DNA of 64,000 nucleotides from Leucobacter sp. wl10 (GTDB lineage Bacteria; Actinomycetota; Actinomycetes; Actinomycetales; Microbacteriaceae). Every line of letters begins with the position of its first letter. Position 1 is the stretch's first letter. Below, one piece after another: positions 36,379-44,473 of the stretch. The stretch lies in NCBI RefSeq assembly GCF_003569785.1, contig NZ_KZ983987.1:124001-188000 (forward strand), read 5' to 3'. The notes under the pieces were generated by a model. It was not told the DNA's origin, did not search any database, and saw nothing but the letters and a program-made list of their open reading frames with translations. A program made the position numbers and the translations under genes.

Positions 36379-36699
36379 GCGGCTGGGCAGCGGGTAGCCT
36401 ACGACGGAGAGCTGTCACTGTGCTCCGGCGCGGTACCGGCGCGAGCACGCGCCGACCCGCGGGTCAGGCGGTCTGGTCCGCCGGGAGAGCAACGTGGCGC
36501 GTCACCTCGGCGATGCGGTCGCCCGCGATCCGCATCCGTCCGAAGAACGGGGACGAGCCCGTACCGCCCCCTGGCGGTGACACAGAACCGTACCTGGTCG
36601 TGCTGATCCGCGACAGCGTCTGCACCGCGCCGCCCGGGGCCGGACAACGCAGCCCGGCCTCCACCGGAGCGTGATCCCGCAGAGCAGCACCGCGAACCG
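36379..36699. other. Non-coding or degraded stretch after the core block
   Basis: No convincing gene is seen. A minus-strand open frame at about 36464-36664 (ending RIAGDRIAEVTRHVALPADQTA) has a SnoaL/NTF2-like flavour but no proper start or ribosome site, and could be a remnant. The stretch marks the border between the conserved block and the accessory scar. Confidence 0.4.
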
Positions 36700-36830
36700 C
36701 TACTCGGGTACGAACTCCTGCTTGAACCGTTCGGGGCCGAGGGCGCGCTCTATGAGCTCGAAATCACGGTCGGAGTTCAGCACGGTCAGATCGTTCGCGG
36801 TCGCGTAGGCCGCGATGAGCGCATCGGCGT
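36700..36830 (-). pseudogene. PIN-domain (VapC-like) toxin, C-terminal remnant
   Basis: The last 43 codons of a minus-strand open frame encode ADALIAAYATANDLTVLNSD followed by RDFELIERALGPERFKQ and a terminal EFVPE. This matches the C-terminal half of a PIN-domain ribonuclease: the Asp of DALIAA and the SDRDF region are metal-site landmarks of VapC toxins. The N-terminal half with the first acidic residue is missing, and no antitoxin gene is nearby. The frame continues upstream without a stop into an unrelated solute-binding-protein fragment. Confidence 0.65.
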
Positions 36831-36999
36831 TCTCCTCGGCGTAACGAGCTTCGAAGGATCCCTGCTGCACGGCGACCTTCTTGTTCGCCGTGTCTGCGAG
36901 CGTGGACACGTCCGACACCTCGGGCACGAGAAGGGCTAGGGTCGTCGTGAAGTGAGTCTCGGCGAAGTCCATGTTCTTCTCGTGCTCGGGAGTCCGATA
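36831..36999 (-). pseudogene. Amino-acid-type solute-binding protein, internal fragment
   Basis: Codons for YRTPEHEKNMDFAETHFTTT, then LALLVPEVSDVSTLADTANK and KVAVQQGSFEARYAEEN, match the internal part of family 3 solute-binding proteins (the stretch around 'R.p.R...mdFs.py' and 'L.gkkVavqqGs'). Both the signal-peptide half and the C-terminal lobe are absent. It is joined in frame to a PIN-domain tail downstream and abuts a transposase remnant upstream near 37000, so it is a broken piece left by recombination. Confidence 0.6.
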
Positions 37000-37000
37000 G

Positions 37001-37328
37001 ATGGGCGCGTCGGTGCAGACGGTGCTCGCGGACAAAGCGCACGCGACGGGCGTGAACCGCGACTACCTCCGCAAGCGAGTCATCGGGGCGGTGGTGCCGG
37101 AGAAGACCACCGAGATCGGCTCCCGTCACCGCAAGGGCAGCCCGGGCGGGAGGCCTCCGAAGTTCGGCGCCTGGAAGTACAAGGATCGGAACGCGATCGA
37201 GCGGGCGTTCGATCTCAGGAAGCAGTGGCGCGGGCTTGCCACACGCCAGGACAAACTCGCGGTGACCTACCGGGCCGACGTGCTGATCACGGCGATTCTC
37301 GCCCGGTCACGCGCACAGGAGACCCACC
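37001..37328 (+). mobile_element. IS5-family transposase, C-terminal remnant
   Basis: The plus-strand frame encodes VQTVLADKAHATGVNRDYLR, KRVIGAVVPEKTTEIGSRHRKGSPGGRPPKF and KYKDRNAIERAFDLRKQWRGLATRQDKLAVTYRADVLITAIL. This is the C-terminal third of an IS5-type DDE transposase, including the D.GYD-like entry and the ERAF helix that carries the catalytic Glu. The N-terminal two thirds and the left end are missing, and no terminal inverted repeats are visible. The LuxR-type gene ends immediately to the right. It is a dead element. Confidence 0.8.
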
Positions 37329-38873
37329 CTAACCGTTTGTTTCGAAGAGTTGAGCGAGCTGAGATCTGCTGGAGATCTGGAGTTTCGCATAGGCGCTTCG
37401 CAGCTGCGTTTTGATTGTGTTCGGGCTGACGTTGAGGCGCTGTGCGATCTCGGGCCTGGTGAGGCCTTCGAGCGCGTGCTCGATGACCTGTGATTCTTTC
37501 TGGGTGAGCGCGTCTGCTCCTGGGACGGGGAGGTGTTGTGGGAGGGTGCGTAGCCGTTCTGCTATGGATGCATTCTCCTCTCCGAGGAGATCTGCCACCT
37601 GTTCGCGGATACTTTCGGACGCTGATGTAAATCCTGAGTAGTGCTCGTGCCATTGCGCGAGCTCGACTGCTCGTCGGAGAAGGTTCTCTGACATGTTGAG
37701 TTCATCAGTTTCGGCCGTGAGCAGGAGCGCGCGGATGAGGATACGGGGACTGGAGCCGGGAACATTGAGGAGCGGTGCGATCAGTTTTCTCGCTTGACGG
37801 GGTCTGTGGAGGCTGATGAGGCGTCGGGCGAGGAGCGTGGCGGCGAGTTGGTTGAGGATGGCGGCTTGCGCGTTGGGCGGTTCGAGCTCGAGCTGGCGTA
37901 CTGCTCGGTGCGGTTGATGCAGATCGAGCAGTAAGAGGTACCGGATAATCTTGGCGGACTCGGCGTTCAGGGCGGCGTCTCTGTGCTCGATTGTCAGCGA
38001 CTCCACGAATGTTTCGAATTCCGATAATTCGGTCTGTGCACCGGCACGAGCAGCTACGACGATGAGTGTTCGAATCAGGTAGTAGATCGGCCAGTACTCC
38101 ATGGCCTGAGTGATGTCGATACGGGAGAGGACTTCGGACGCCTCGGCGTACTCCAGACGGTCAAGGCACAACATTGCATGGGCGAGTGCACCCGGAACGG
38201 GTGCGAAGGTCGACCACCATTCGTGTTCGTGTACGGTCGGGATCGTGCTGAGTTGTGCGTTTGCGGCTTGCCCGCGGCCGTGAATCGCGTGGATCAGAGC
38301 GGCTGCTCCGCCAGCGGCCGTCACCATCATCCGGTGGTTGATGGATTGCGCCCAGTCGAGGCTTTGAGCGAACTGATCCAACGCGTCCGAAAGGCGTCCG
38401 TCTTGAGCGAAAGTGAGTCCCCAGTGATAGTGGAACTCGGGTAGCGCGTTCGCCAGAGTCGGCACCGTCTCGACCGGTAATGCCCGGAGGTAGGTTACCG
38501 CCCGAGCCGCGATGACGACCGCGTCGGCGTGACGGCCTGCTGCCCGAGCGGCGGCGATCTGGCCGGTCAACGCGGCGAGCTTGTCGATTGGCTTGTCGCT
38601 GTCAGCGGTGCCGAGGATATCGTCGTATGCCCGATTCTCGCGCTTCCCAGACAGGTTTCTCTGAACATGGCGCATCCCTAAGCGCAGGCGAGGCTCTTGG
38701 GACAAGGTCGCCTCAGGCAAAGCCCTCAACGCCTCCAGGAGTTCTTTTGGATGGTCTTGATACAGAGCGCTCCAGTCCTCGCCGAGCACACGGAGTACCG
38801 CTTCCCACCCGTGAGCGTCTAGCGCTGCTCGCAGCCTGTCGAGGGCGCCTCGGCCATCCGCCACGGACTTCAT
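37329..38873 (-). CDS. LuxR-family transcriptional regulator (large, helical-repeat N terminus)
   Basis: A protein of about 514 residues with a C-terminal LuxR HTH (LTQKESQVIEHALEGLTRPEIAQRLNVSPNTIKTQLRSAYAKLQI). A long all-helical region resembles the TPR-like part of MalT/LAL regulators (ELLEALRALPEATLSQEPRLRLGM, AAARAAGRHADAVVIAARAVTYLRAL, LDRLEYAEASEVLSRID). No P-loop NTPase domain is present. Start ATG 38873 is chosen because the upstream part of the open frame is unlike protein and lies over the divergent AraC region; the ribosome site is weak. It has lower GC and more AT-ending codons than the core genes. The target is unknown. Confidence 0.8.
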   Translation of the reverse strand: MKSVADGRGALDRLRAALDAHGWEAVLRVLGEDWSALYQDHPKELLEALRALPEATLSQEPRLRLGMRHVQRNLSGKRENRAYDDILGTADSDKPIDKLAALTGQIAAARAAGRHADAVVIAARAVTYLRALPVETVPTLANALPEFHYHWGLTFAQDGRLSDALDQFAQSLDWAQSINHRMMVTAAGGAAALIHAIHGRGQAANAQLSTIPTVHEHEWWSTFAPVPGALAHAMLCLDRLEYAEASEVLSRIDITQAMEYWPIYYLIRTLIVVAARAGAQTELSEFETFVESLTIEHRDAALNAESAKIIRYLLLLDLHQPHRAVRQLELEPPNAQAAILNQLAATLLARRLISLHRPRQARKLIAPLLNVPGSSPRILIRALLLTAETDELNMSENLLRRAVELAQWHEHYSGFTSASESIREQVADLLGEENASIAERLRTLPQHLPVPGADALTQKESQVIEHALEGLTRPEIAQRLNVSPNTIKTQLRSAYAKLQISSRSQLAQLFETNG

Positions 38874-39137
38874 CCCACTTTCGTCTCGTTCGAGTCTTCC
38901 ACCGTCATGCTTCACGCCCGCATCCGCGCCAGTGAGGGCGGATGCGGGCACCTGTGGCTTTGCGGTGCAGCGCAGGCTGATGGCTCCCTCGGCGTCGCGC
39001 CTAGTCCAGGGACGGCGTCTGAGCCCAATCGAAGAGGGTGATTTTTTCCTGTCCCGGGGTGAAGCCGGGATTCTCCGCCTTCCTGTCAAGGCTAGCATTC
39101 TCACGGATGGGTTGCCCCGCGGCACCGAGAGGTATGC

Positions 39138-39992
39138 ATGAGTCCGAGATCGATCGAGATGAGGAACCGTCTTGGCGCATCTGGATGGCGGGTTCCTCCT
39201 GGGCCGCTCGGGGAAACTCAGGTCGATGTTCATCAGGACGAGCATTTTCAAGCTTCGCGTCAAGTTCTCGGAGTCTCCGTCGCCCCCACGTTTCTCGAGC
39301 CGGTGGATTACGACTTTCGAGTGCTGTTAGCAGTCGAGGGCCGGGCGACGATTGGGCCGCTTGCGATATCGCCCGGCCAAGCTCTCGTGCTCCGTGGTGA
39401 TCTGAACCTTGCGAGTGCTCTCGGACGGGGCTGGGCGTGGATTGAGTGGCAACTCAATTCCAGTGCATTGCGCACGCCGGTGCTTCGGAACCTCACGGAG
39501 AAGGTGCAACCGGCTCACTCGGTGTACTGGGAGATGCTCACCGCTGCGACAATGTCGTTGCTCAACGCGCCGATGCTTGCTGCGACACGTTCGTCGCTAC
39601 ATCTTGGTCGTGCGATGGAGCAGCTTGTGGTTGCAGCCCTGCTGTCGAGTGAGGAGGCGGATCCCCCTAATCGTGCGGATACGCCGACGCTCTATCGTGC
39701 GGCGCAGACACTCATCGCGTTGAAGTTCAAGGATCAATCGTTCACCGTCGAGGCGCTCGCGAAAAGCCTCCATGTGTCGACGAGCAGGTTGCACCGTGCA
39801 TTTGCAACGGCCGGGACGACTCCACGACGCGAAATTGAGCGACACCGTATCGCGCGAGCACAGGAACAGTTGCAGCCGGGACGTACTAATGCAGCCCGCG
39901 CGGAACGGGTCGCCCAGAGCTCCGGTTTCAGATCACGCACACAAATGCTTCGCGCGATCAGACGTGCGTCTAGGGGCACCGTAGGCGTGTAA
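39138..39992 (+). CDS. AraC-family transcriptional regulator
   Basis: A 284-residue protein. The N-terminal cupin-like sensing region (about 25-130; VLLAVEGRATIGPLAISPGQALVLRGDLNLA) precedes a C-terminal AraC HTH pair at about 185-280 (FTVEALAKSLHVSTSRLHRAFATAGTTPRREIERHRIARAQEQL). The second helix is partly degenerate (VAQSSGFRSRTQMLRAIRRASRGTVGV). GAGAGG precedes the ATG; ATG 39159 is an alternative. It is divergent from the LuxR-type gene across 264 nt and upstream of an exported-protein gene that it may control. Base composition is lower in GC than in the core region. Confidence 0.83.
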   Translation: MSPRSIEMRNRLGASGWRVPPGPLGETQVDVHQDEHFQASRQVLGVSVAPTFLEPVDYDFRVLLAVEGRATIGPLAISPGQALVLRGDLNLASALGRGWAWIEWQLNSSALRTPVLRNLTEKVQPAHSVYWEMLTAATMSLLNAPMLAATRSSLHLGRAMEQLVVAALLSSEEADPPNRADTPTLYRAAQTLIALKFKDQSFTVEALAKSLHVSTSRLHRAFATAGTTPRREIERHRIARAQEQLQPGRTNAARAERVAQSSGFRSRTQMLRAIRRASRGTVGV

Positions 39993-40139
39993 CTGGTTCG
40001 TTTTCAGGCGGTGTGGTGGCCTGAGAGGCATGGTTTCTGGCGAAGTGCGTTTCGGTGGCCGGGCGTCTTGTGACAATGAAGTCACCACTGCGCGGTCAGG
40101 TCGATCCTGGATCGTGCTCTTACCGGGAGGGTCCACGTT

Positions 40140-40754
40140 ATGAATCATCAAGCTGACCAATCGACGAGCGTCACGCGCCGCACGCTCGTAAAGGGGGCGG
40201 CGTGGTCCCTCCCCGTCGTCGTCGCCGCCGTCGCGGCGCCAATTGCCGCCGCATCGACAGTGGCGCCTGATCCTGTTGTCGATCTCGTGTTGTACGACCT
40301 CGTCTATAGCACCCAGGGAGAGGATCCGGGGCTGCCGCAGTTCCCCACCTTCAACGCCGACAACGGTCTCTTCGTTGACGCGCGATATACGAACAATGGC
40401 CCGGGCGTCGCTCGGGGCGCGTCCATCAACATCAGCCTGCCCGAGAACAGCCACAACTTCGATCTGAACGATCCTCATGGCCCTGCAATCGCACTCGGTG
40501 ATGGATGGGTGATCACGAGCATCCCAGCCTCAGGCACCGGACGTCGGACCATTGTGCTCACCAACCCAACACTGGAACTTGCTCCAGGTGAAACGGGCTT
40601 TGTCCGGCTCAACTATTGGACGACAGCGGTGCCTGGAGTTTCAGAGCAGAACATCTTCCCCGACGCGAGCATCACTCCCGGAGACGGACAGGCGGACGCA
40701 AACCCCGGCAACGACTACCGGCGCACGTCCAACCACTACAACATCCAGACCTGA
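40140..40754 (+). CDS. Exported hypothetical protein with Tat-type signal
   Basis: A 204-residue protein with a twin-arginine-like signal peptide (TSVTRRTLVKGAAWSLPVVV, then an Ala-rich stretch to about residue 40). The mature part is beta-rich, with DLVLYDLVYSTQGEDPGLPQ, GLFVDARYTNNGPGVARGAS, INISLPENSHNFDLND and NPTLELAPGETGFVRLNYWT. The 'NNGPG.A' and 'G.....L....' pattern resembles DUF11/CARDB-type surface repeats of actinobacteria. GGAGGG lies 9 nt before the ATG. I cannot assign a function; it is likely cell-surface or secreted. Confidence 0.75.
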   Translation: MNHQADQSTSVTRRTLVKGAAWSLPVVVAAVAAPIAAASTVAPDPVVDLVLYDLVYSTQGEDPGLPQFPTFNADNGLFVDARYTNNGPGVARGASINISLPENSHNFDLNDPHGPAIALGDGWVITSIPASGTGRRTIVLTNPTLELAPGETGFVRLNYWTTAVPGVSEQNIFPDASITPGDGQADANPGNDYRRTSNHYNIQT

Positions 40755-41255
40755 GCGCGGTGCACGGCCTGGCGGATCAACATGTTGGAGTACGACGAGT
40801 TCGATGCGACGTCGCGATCGCGCACGCTCTACAGAGCCTCGCCATGATTTGAATCTGCAATCAGTGCCGAGTGGATCGGGGCCGCATTATGGCGAGACAA
40901 GCGACTATCGCCACAACCGTCCGTTGAGCGGAACCGACCGCCGAGTTCGAAGACGGGTCGGTCAGTCCGCTCAAGTCAATGAGACATCGGAATGGAGACA
41001 GTGATCTGATCGGTATCTGTCAGCCCGGCGAGAACCGGCGCCGCTCCAGGGTTTGCTGCGGTTCGTACCGCACTGGGCGATGCTCGTCGACACCGGCCGC
41101 GACGCCCAGATGGGGATCCCGATCATCGTTTCGAGATGTTCGAGTCGACTCGCAGAGGTCGGTGCATAGCGACGGTTCTACGAGATGTCGAGTTGTTCCG
41201 AAGCCGAGGCCGTGGGCCCCTTCGCGTGCGATGAGGGATGGGGGCAGGTCTTCGT
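40755..41255. other. Gene-poor stretch in the accessory region
   Basis: About 500 nt with no supported gene. Short open frames exist on both strands, but none has a ribosome site plus a recognisable product. The composition is mixed and the stretch may hold decayed sequence. Confidence 0.5.
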
Positions 41256-41319
41256 GCACCGATTTACCTTTGAGCACCTTGAACGAGCCAAAAGTAGGTG
41301 CTTGAAGGTAAATCGGTGC
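41256..41319. terminator. Long intergenic hairpin, 24-bp arms
   Basis: Arms 41256-41279 and 41296-41319 pair over 24 positions, with two adjacent G-U pairs in RNA and a 16-nt loop. Core bases are GCACCGATTTACC against GGTAAATCGGTGC. It sits downstream of the minus-strand aldehyde dehydrogenase gene and is a probable terminator for it. Confidence 0.7.
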
Positions 41320-41358
41320 TCGGGCGTGAACACGGGCTGCGCGCGGCTGAGCCGGCTT

Positions 41359-42876
41359 CTACAGCTCGCGCCCCCAGCTCTTGGACGCTCCCGCCGGCGC
41401 GACGGCCTGCGGCACGCCGAGCGGATTGTCGTCGCGCAGCGCCTCGGGCAGGAACGCGGCGGGAGCGTTCTGATAGGCGACCGGGCGCAGGAACCGCTTG
41501 ATCGCCGACGTGCCCACCGAGGTGCTGGAGTCGTTGGTGGTCGCCGGCCACGGCCCGCCGTGCTGTTGGGCCGGGGTGACGGCCACGCCGGTCGACCAGC
41601 CGTTGAAGAGTACGCGTCCCACCTGCTGGCTGATGGCGTCGACGAGGGCGCGCAGTTCGGCGGCGTTGGCGGTCTCGCCGGTGGTCTCCTCCGAGCTGAG
41701 GTGGAGCGTGCCTGTGAGGTTGCCCTCGGTGAACTCGGGCAGGAGGGCAGCGAGGTCGGTGCCCTGCGGCGTCTCCACGAGGATCGAGAGCGGGCCGAAG
41801 GCCTCCTCGACGAGCGCCTCCTTGCCGCGGCGGAAGTCGTCGAGCGACACCGCGACGACGGTCGGGGTGGCCCAGCCCTGCCCCTGCTCGTCGATGCGGA
41901 CGCCGCCCTCGATGACGGGACGCACGCCGGGCGAGGCGAGGATCGCGTCGCGGCGCTCGGCGAAGCTCCTCGCGATGCGCGGGTCGAGGAGGCGATGCTC
42001 GGGAAGCTCTCCGGCCGCGGCGCGGATCGCGTCGGGGAGCGCGGAGCCCTCCGGGATGAAGGCGAAGCCGGGCTTGGTGCAGAGCTGGCCGGCGGATCCC
42101 GAGACGCTGGCGAGGTAGCCGCTCGCGATCTCGTCGGTGCGCTCGGCGATGGCGTCGGCGGTGATGAAGACGGGGTTGACGCTGCCGAGCTCGCCGTAGA
42201 ACGGGATGGGAGCGGGACGGGACGCTGCGATGTCGGCGAGGAGCCGGCCGGCCCCGATGGAGCCCGTGAAGGCGCCGGCCTTGATGCGCGGGTCTTTGAG
42301 CACCGCCACGCCGGCCTCGCGGCCGTGGATGAGCTGGAAGACACCGTCGGGCATGCCCGCTGCCGCGAGGGCCTCGGCGGCGACCTCGGCGGTGGCGTCC
42401 GAGAGGTCGGGGTGGCCCGAGTGGGCCTTGACGATGAGGGGGCAGCCCGCGGCGAGGATGGACGCGGAGTCGCCGCCCATCACCGAGAACGCGAACGGGA
42501 AGTTGGATGCGGAGAAGTTGATGACCGGGCCGAGCGGCAGGTGCGTGCGGCGCACGTCGGGGCGCACGCCGAGCGCGAAGTCGTCGTCGGCGGGATCGAT
42601 GCGCACATCGAGGTAGCCGCCGTCGACCAGGGTGTCGGCGAAGAGGCGCAGCTGCACGGCCGTTCGCGTGACCTCGCCGGAGAGACGCGCCTCGGTGAGG
42701 CCGGTCTCGCGCATGGCGATCGCGACGAGGCGCTCCTTCGCGCCCTCGAGCGCGTCGGCGACGGCGACGATGGCGCGGGCGCGGTCCTCGGGGCTCGTCG
42801 CCGCGAAGGCGGGGGCGGCGGATGCGGCCGCCGCGACGACGGCCTCGAACTCGGGGGAGAGGGTGTCGTGAGACAT
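41359..42876 (-). CDS. 2-Oxoglutarate-semialdehyde (2,5-dioxovalerate) dehydrogenase
   Basis: A 505-residue aldehyde dehydrogenase of the alpha-ketoglutarate-semialdehyde type (KGSADH, as LhpG/AraE). Marks are SASNFPFAFSVMGGDSASILAAGCPLIVKAH, AFTGSIGAGRLLADIAASRPAPIPFYGELGSVNPVFI (general-base Glu) and the catalytic Cys in SGSAGQLCTKPGFAF. VLFNGWSTGVAVTPAQQHGGPWPAT follows near the C terminus. It oxidises 2-oxoglutarate semialdehyde to 2-oxoglutarate, the last step of hydroxyproline (and pentose/glucarate) breakdown. AAGGAA precedes the ATG. It is separated from the main hydroxyproline genes but shares their promoter element, which supports that pathway over a sugar-acid role. Confidence 0.9.
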   Translation of the reverse strand: MSHDTLSPEFEAVVAAAASAAPAFAATSPEDRARAIVAVADALEGAKERLVAIAMRETGLTEARLSGEVTRTAVQLRLFADTLVDGGYLDVRIDPADDDFALGVRPDVRRTHLPLGPVINFSASNFPFAFSVMGGDSASILAAGCPLIVKAHSGHPDLSDATAEVAAEALAAAGMPDGVFQLIHGREAGVAVLKDPRIKAGAFTGSIGAGRLLADIAASRPAPIPFYGELGSVNPVFITADAIAERTDEIASGYLASVSGSAGQLCTKPGFAFIPEGSALPDAIRAAAGELPEHRLLDPRIARSFAERRDAILASPGVRPVIEGGVRIDEQGQGWATPTVVAVSLDDFRRGKEALVEEAFGPLSILVETPQGTDLAALLPEFTEGNLTGTLHLSSEETTGETANAAELRALVDAISQQVGRVLFNGWSTGVAVTPAQQHGGPWPATTNDSSTSVGTSAIKRFLRPVAYQNAPAAFLPEALRDDNPLGVPQAVAPAGASKSWGREL

Positions 42877-42944
42877 GCGGGTTCCTTCGTGCTCGGTGCG
42901 GTGGGGCTCCGCTCGGGTGACGTTGCGAAGCGGGCCAACAGCTC

Positions 42945-42963
42945 TACAATGTGCAATTGTACA
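42945..42963 (-). promoter_or_regulatory. Operator/promoter element of the semialdehyde dehydrogenase gene
   Basis: On the minus strand TGTACAATTGCACAT (42963 to 42949) contains the -10-like TACAAT. It forms part of the perfect palindrome TACAAT-N5-ATTGTA (42945-42961). The same 15 bases precede the Liv importer at 49305. A start near 42949 would give a leader of about 73 nt. Confidence 0.7.
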
Positions 42964-43108
42964 GGGGTTCCGCGCTGCTTGCGACCCTGTTCCGCCAGTC
43001 TTGCAGCTCTGCCCCGAGCGACGTCGGGCATTCCTGAACAGTCGCGCCGCCTCGCCTCGTGCAGATGTGCGCAGTCCCGCTGCAGGCTGTCCGAAGGTGG
43101 CGTGCGCC

Positions 43109-43390
43109 CGAAGATTCCGGGAAAGTAGTAGATATTACTATTTCACGGGCGCCTGAATCTTCGAGAGGAACCGACTGCGGGTCAGGATCGCGATGTTCAG
43201 CATAAGTACCTGATCAAGTGCATATTCAATGATACAGGGACTCCTCCTGATCCCCGCGTGGGCGGCAAGGCGGGTGCGCTGCAGGCCACCCCGTTGACAA
43301 GAATTCAATAAGTTATATTTACAACATTCGAATTCCTTGCTAGCGTATGGCGCACGAACACCTCAGCGACGAAGCTGCGAAAGGCGACTC
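43109..43390 (+). promoter_or_regulatory. AT-rich control region of the AfuABC-like importer
   Basis: The roughly 430 nt between the divergent dehydrogenase and ABC genes hold no gene. Visible elements are an inverted pair CGAAGATTC/GAATCTTCG around 43109-43163, the nested GTAGTA/TACTA near 43125-43140, a consensus -35 TTGACA (43294-43299) and AT-rich TATATT (43314-43319). A second imperfect inverted pair CAAGAATTC/GAATTCCTTG flanks the -10 area. One of these is probably the site of the UTRA-type GntR regulator encoded at the end of the cluster; which one is not known. Confidence 0.5.
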
Positions 43391-44473
43391 ATGACCTCTA
43401 TTCATGTGGATCGGCTGACGATCACATACGGCGATAACACGGTGATCTCAGACATGGACCTCACGGTCCGGGACGGCGAGTTCTTCACCCTGCTCGGCCC
43501 GTCCGGCTGCGGAAAGACCACTCTGCTGCGGACCATCGCGGGCTTCATCGCCCCCGCCTCGGGGCGCATCAGCTTCGGCGACCGCGACGTGACCGACGTG
43601 CCCACGCACCGCCGCAACATCGGCATGATGTTCCAGGACTACGCCCTGTTCCCCGACAAGACGGTGGCCGCGAACGTCGCCTACGGTTTGAAGGCGCGGA
43701 AGACCCCGCGGGCCGAGATCGCGTCGCGCGTAGCCGAGGCGCTCGAACGAGTCGGCATGGAGAGCTTCGCGAGTCGCCACCCGGGGGCGCTGTCGGGCGG
43801 ACAGCGGCAGCGCGTAGCGCTGGCGCGCGCTCTCGTGATCCGGCCCAGCGTACTGCTCATGGACGAACCGCTGTCGGCGCTCGACACGAAGCTGCGGTTG
43901 CAGATCCGGGAGTCGATCATGGATCTGCAGCGTGAGCTGGGGATCACGACGGTGTTCGTCACCCACGATCAGGAGGAGGCCCTGGCGATGTCCGACCGGA
44001 TCGCGCTGTTCCGCGCCGGCGACATCGAGCAGTTGGGGTCGCCGTCGGAGATCTACCGAGTGCCGGTGTCGAGTTACGCCGCGGACTTCATCGGAGCCGC
44101 GAACGTGCTCCGCGTGACGGTGCCGGCGGCGTCGGCCGGAGAGGCGGGCGAGAGCATCACCGTCGCACTCGGCAACACGTCGCTGCGGGGTCTGCGCCGG
44201 ACCGAGCTCGCGGCCGGCGAGGCATTCGTCATCGCTCGCCCCGAGCATCTGCGGCTGCTTCCCGCCGGCGGGATCGTCGGCGAAGGGGTGTCGGCCGTGG
44301 CCGGGGAGGTGGTGCGCCAGCAGTACCTCGGTCATCGCCAGCAGCATCGCGTGCGCCTGGCCGACGGCACGGAGATCGAGACCTCCGAGTCGGCGTCGAG
44401 TCGCGGCTTCGCTGCGGGGGAGCGCGTCGCCGTGCTCTTCCCCGAGCACGAGACGCTGGTGATGGCATCATGA
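43391..44473 (+). CDS. ABC transporter ATPase (AfuC/PotA/FbpC type)
   Basis: A 360-residue ATPase of the CUT1/Fe3+/polyamine importer group. Walker A is FTLLGPSGCGKTTLLRTIAGF, the Q loop is MMFQDYALFPDKTV, the signature is HPGALSGGQRQRVALARAL, Walker B is SVLLMDEPLSALDTKLR and the H loop is VFVTHDQEEALAMSDRI. A TOBE-type C-terminal domain follows (about 250-360). ATG 43391 has GAAAGG upstream and gives the family N terminus. It overlaps the permease gene by ATGA. The substrate class is set by the binding protein, which is of the AfuA/ferric family. Confidence 0.93.
   Translation: MTSIHVDRLTITYGDNTVISDMDLTVRDGEFFTLLGPSGCGKTTLLRTIAGFIAPASGRISFGDRDVTDVPTHRRNIGMMFQDYALFPDKTVAANVAYGLKARKTPRAEIASRVAEALERVGMESFASRHPGALSGGQRQRVALARALVIRPSVLLMDEPLSALDTKLRLQIRESIMDLQRELGITTVFVTHDQEEALAMSDRIALFRAGDIEQLGSPSEIYRVPVSSYAADFIGAANVLRVTVPAASAGEAGESITVALGNTSLRGLRRTELAAGEAFVIARPEHLRLLPAGGIVGEGVSAVAGEVVRQQYLGHRQQHRVRLADGTEIETSESASSRGFAAGERVAVLFPEHETLVMAS

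Noticed and set aside
36464-36664. Minus-strand 66-codon frame ending RIAGDRIAEVTRHVALPA
   Set aside because: It hints at a SnoaL/NTF2-like protein, but it lacks a convincing start, ribosome site and full domain. I mention it only as possible decayed sequence.
36700-37035. A functional toxin-antitoxin module
   Set aside because: Only the C-terminal half of the PIN domain remains and no antitoxin gene accompanies it.
38874-39263. 130-codon N-terminal extension of the LuxR-type regulator
   Set aside because: The translated stretch is Arg/Pro/Ser-rich, unlike a folded domain, and it covers the AraC start and both promoters. The ATG at 38873 is more likely.
40979-41305. Short plus-strand frames in the gene-poor stretch
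   Set aside because: No ribosome site, no family resemblance and poor codon pattern. The last part runs into the long hairpin.
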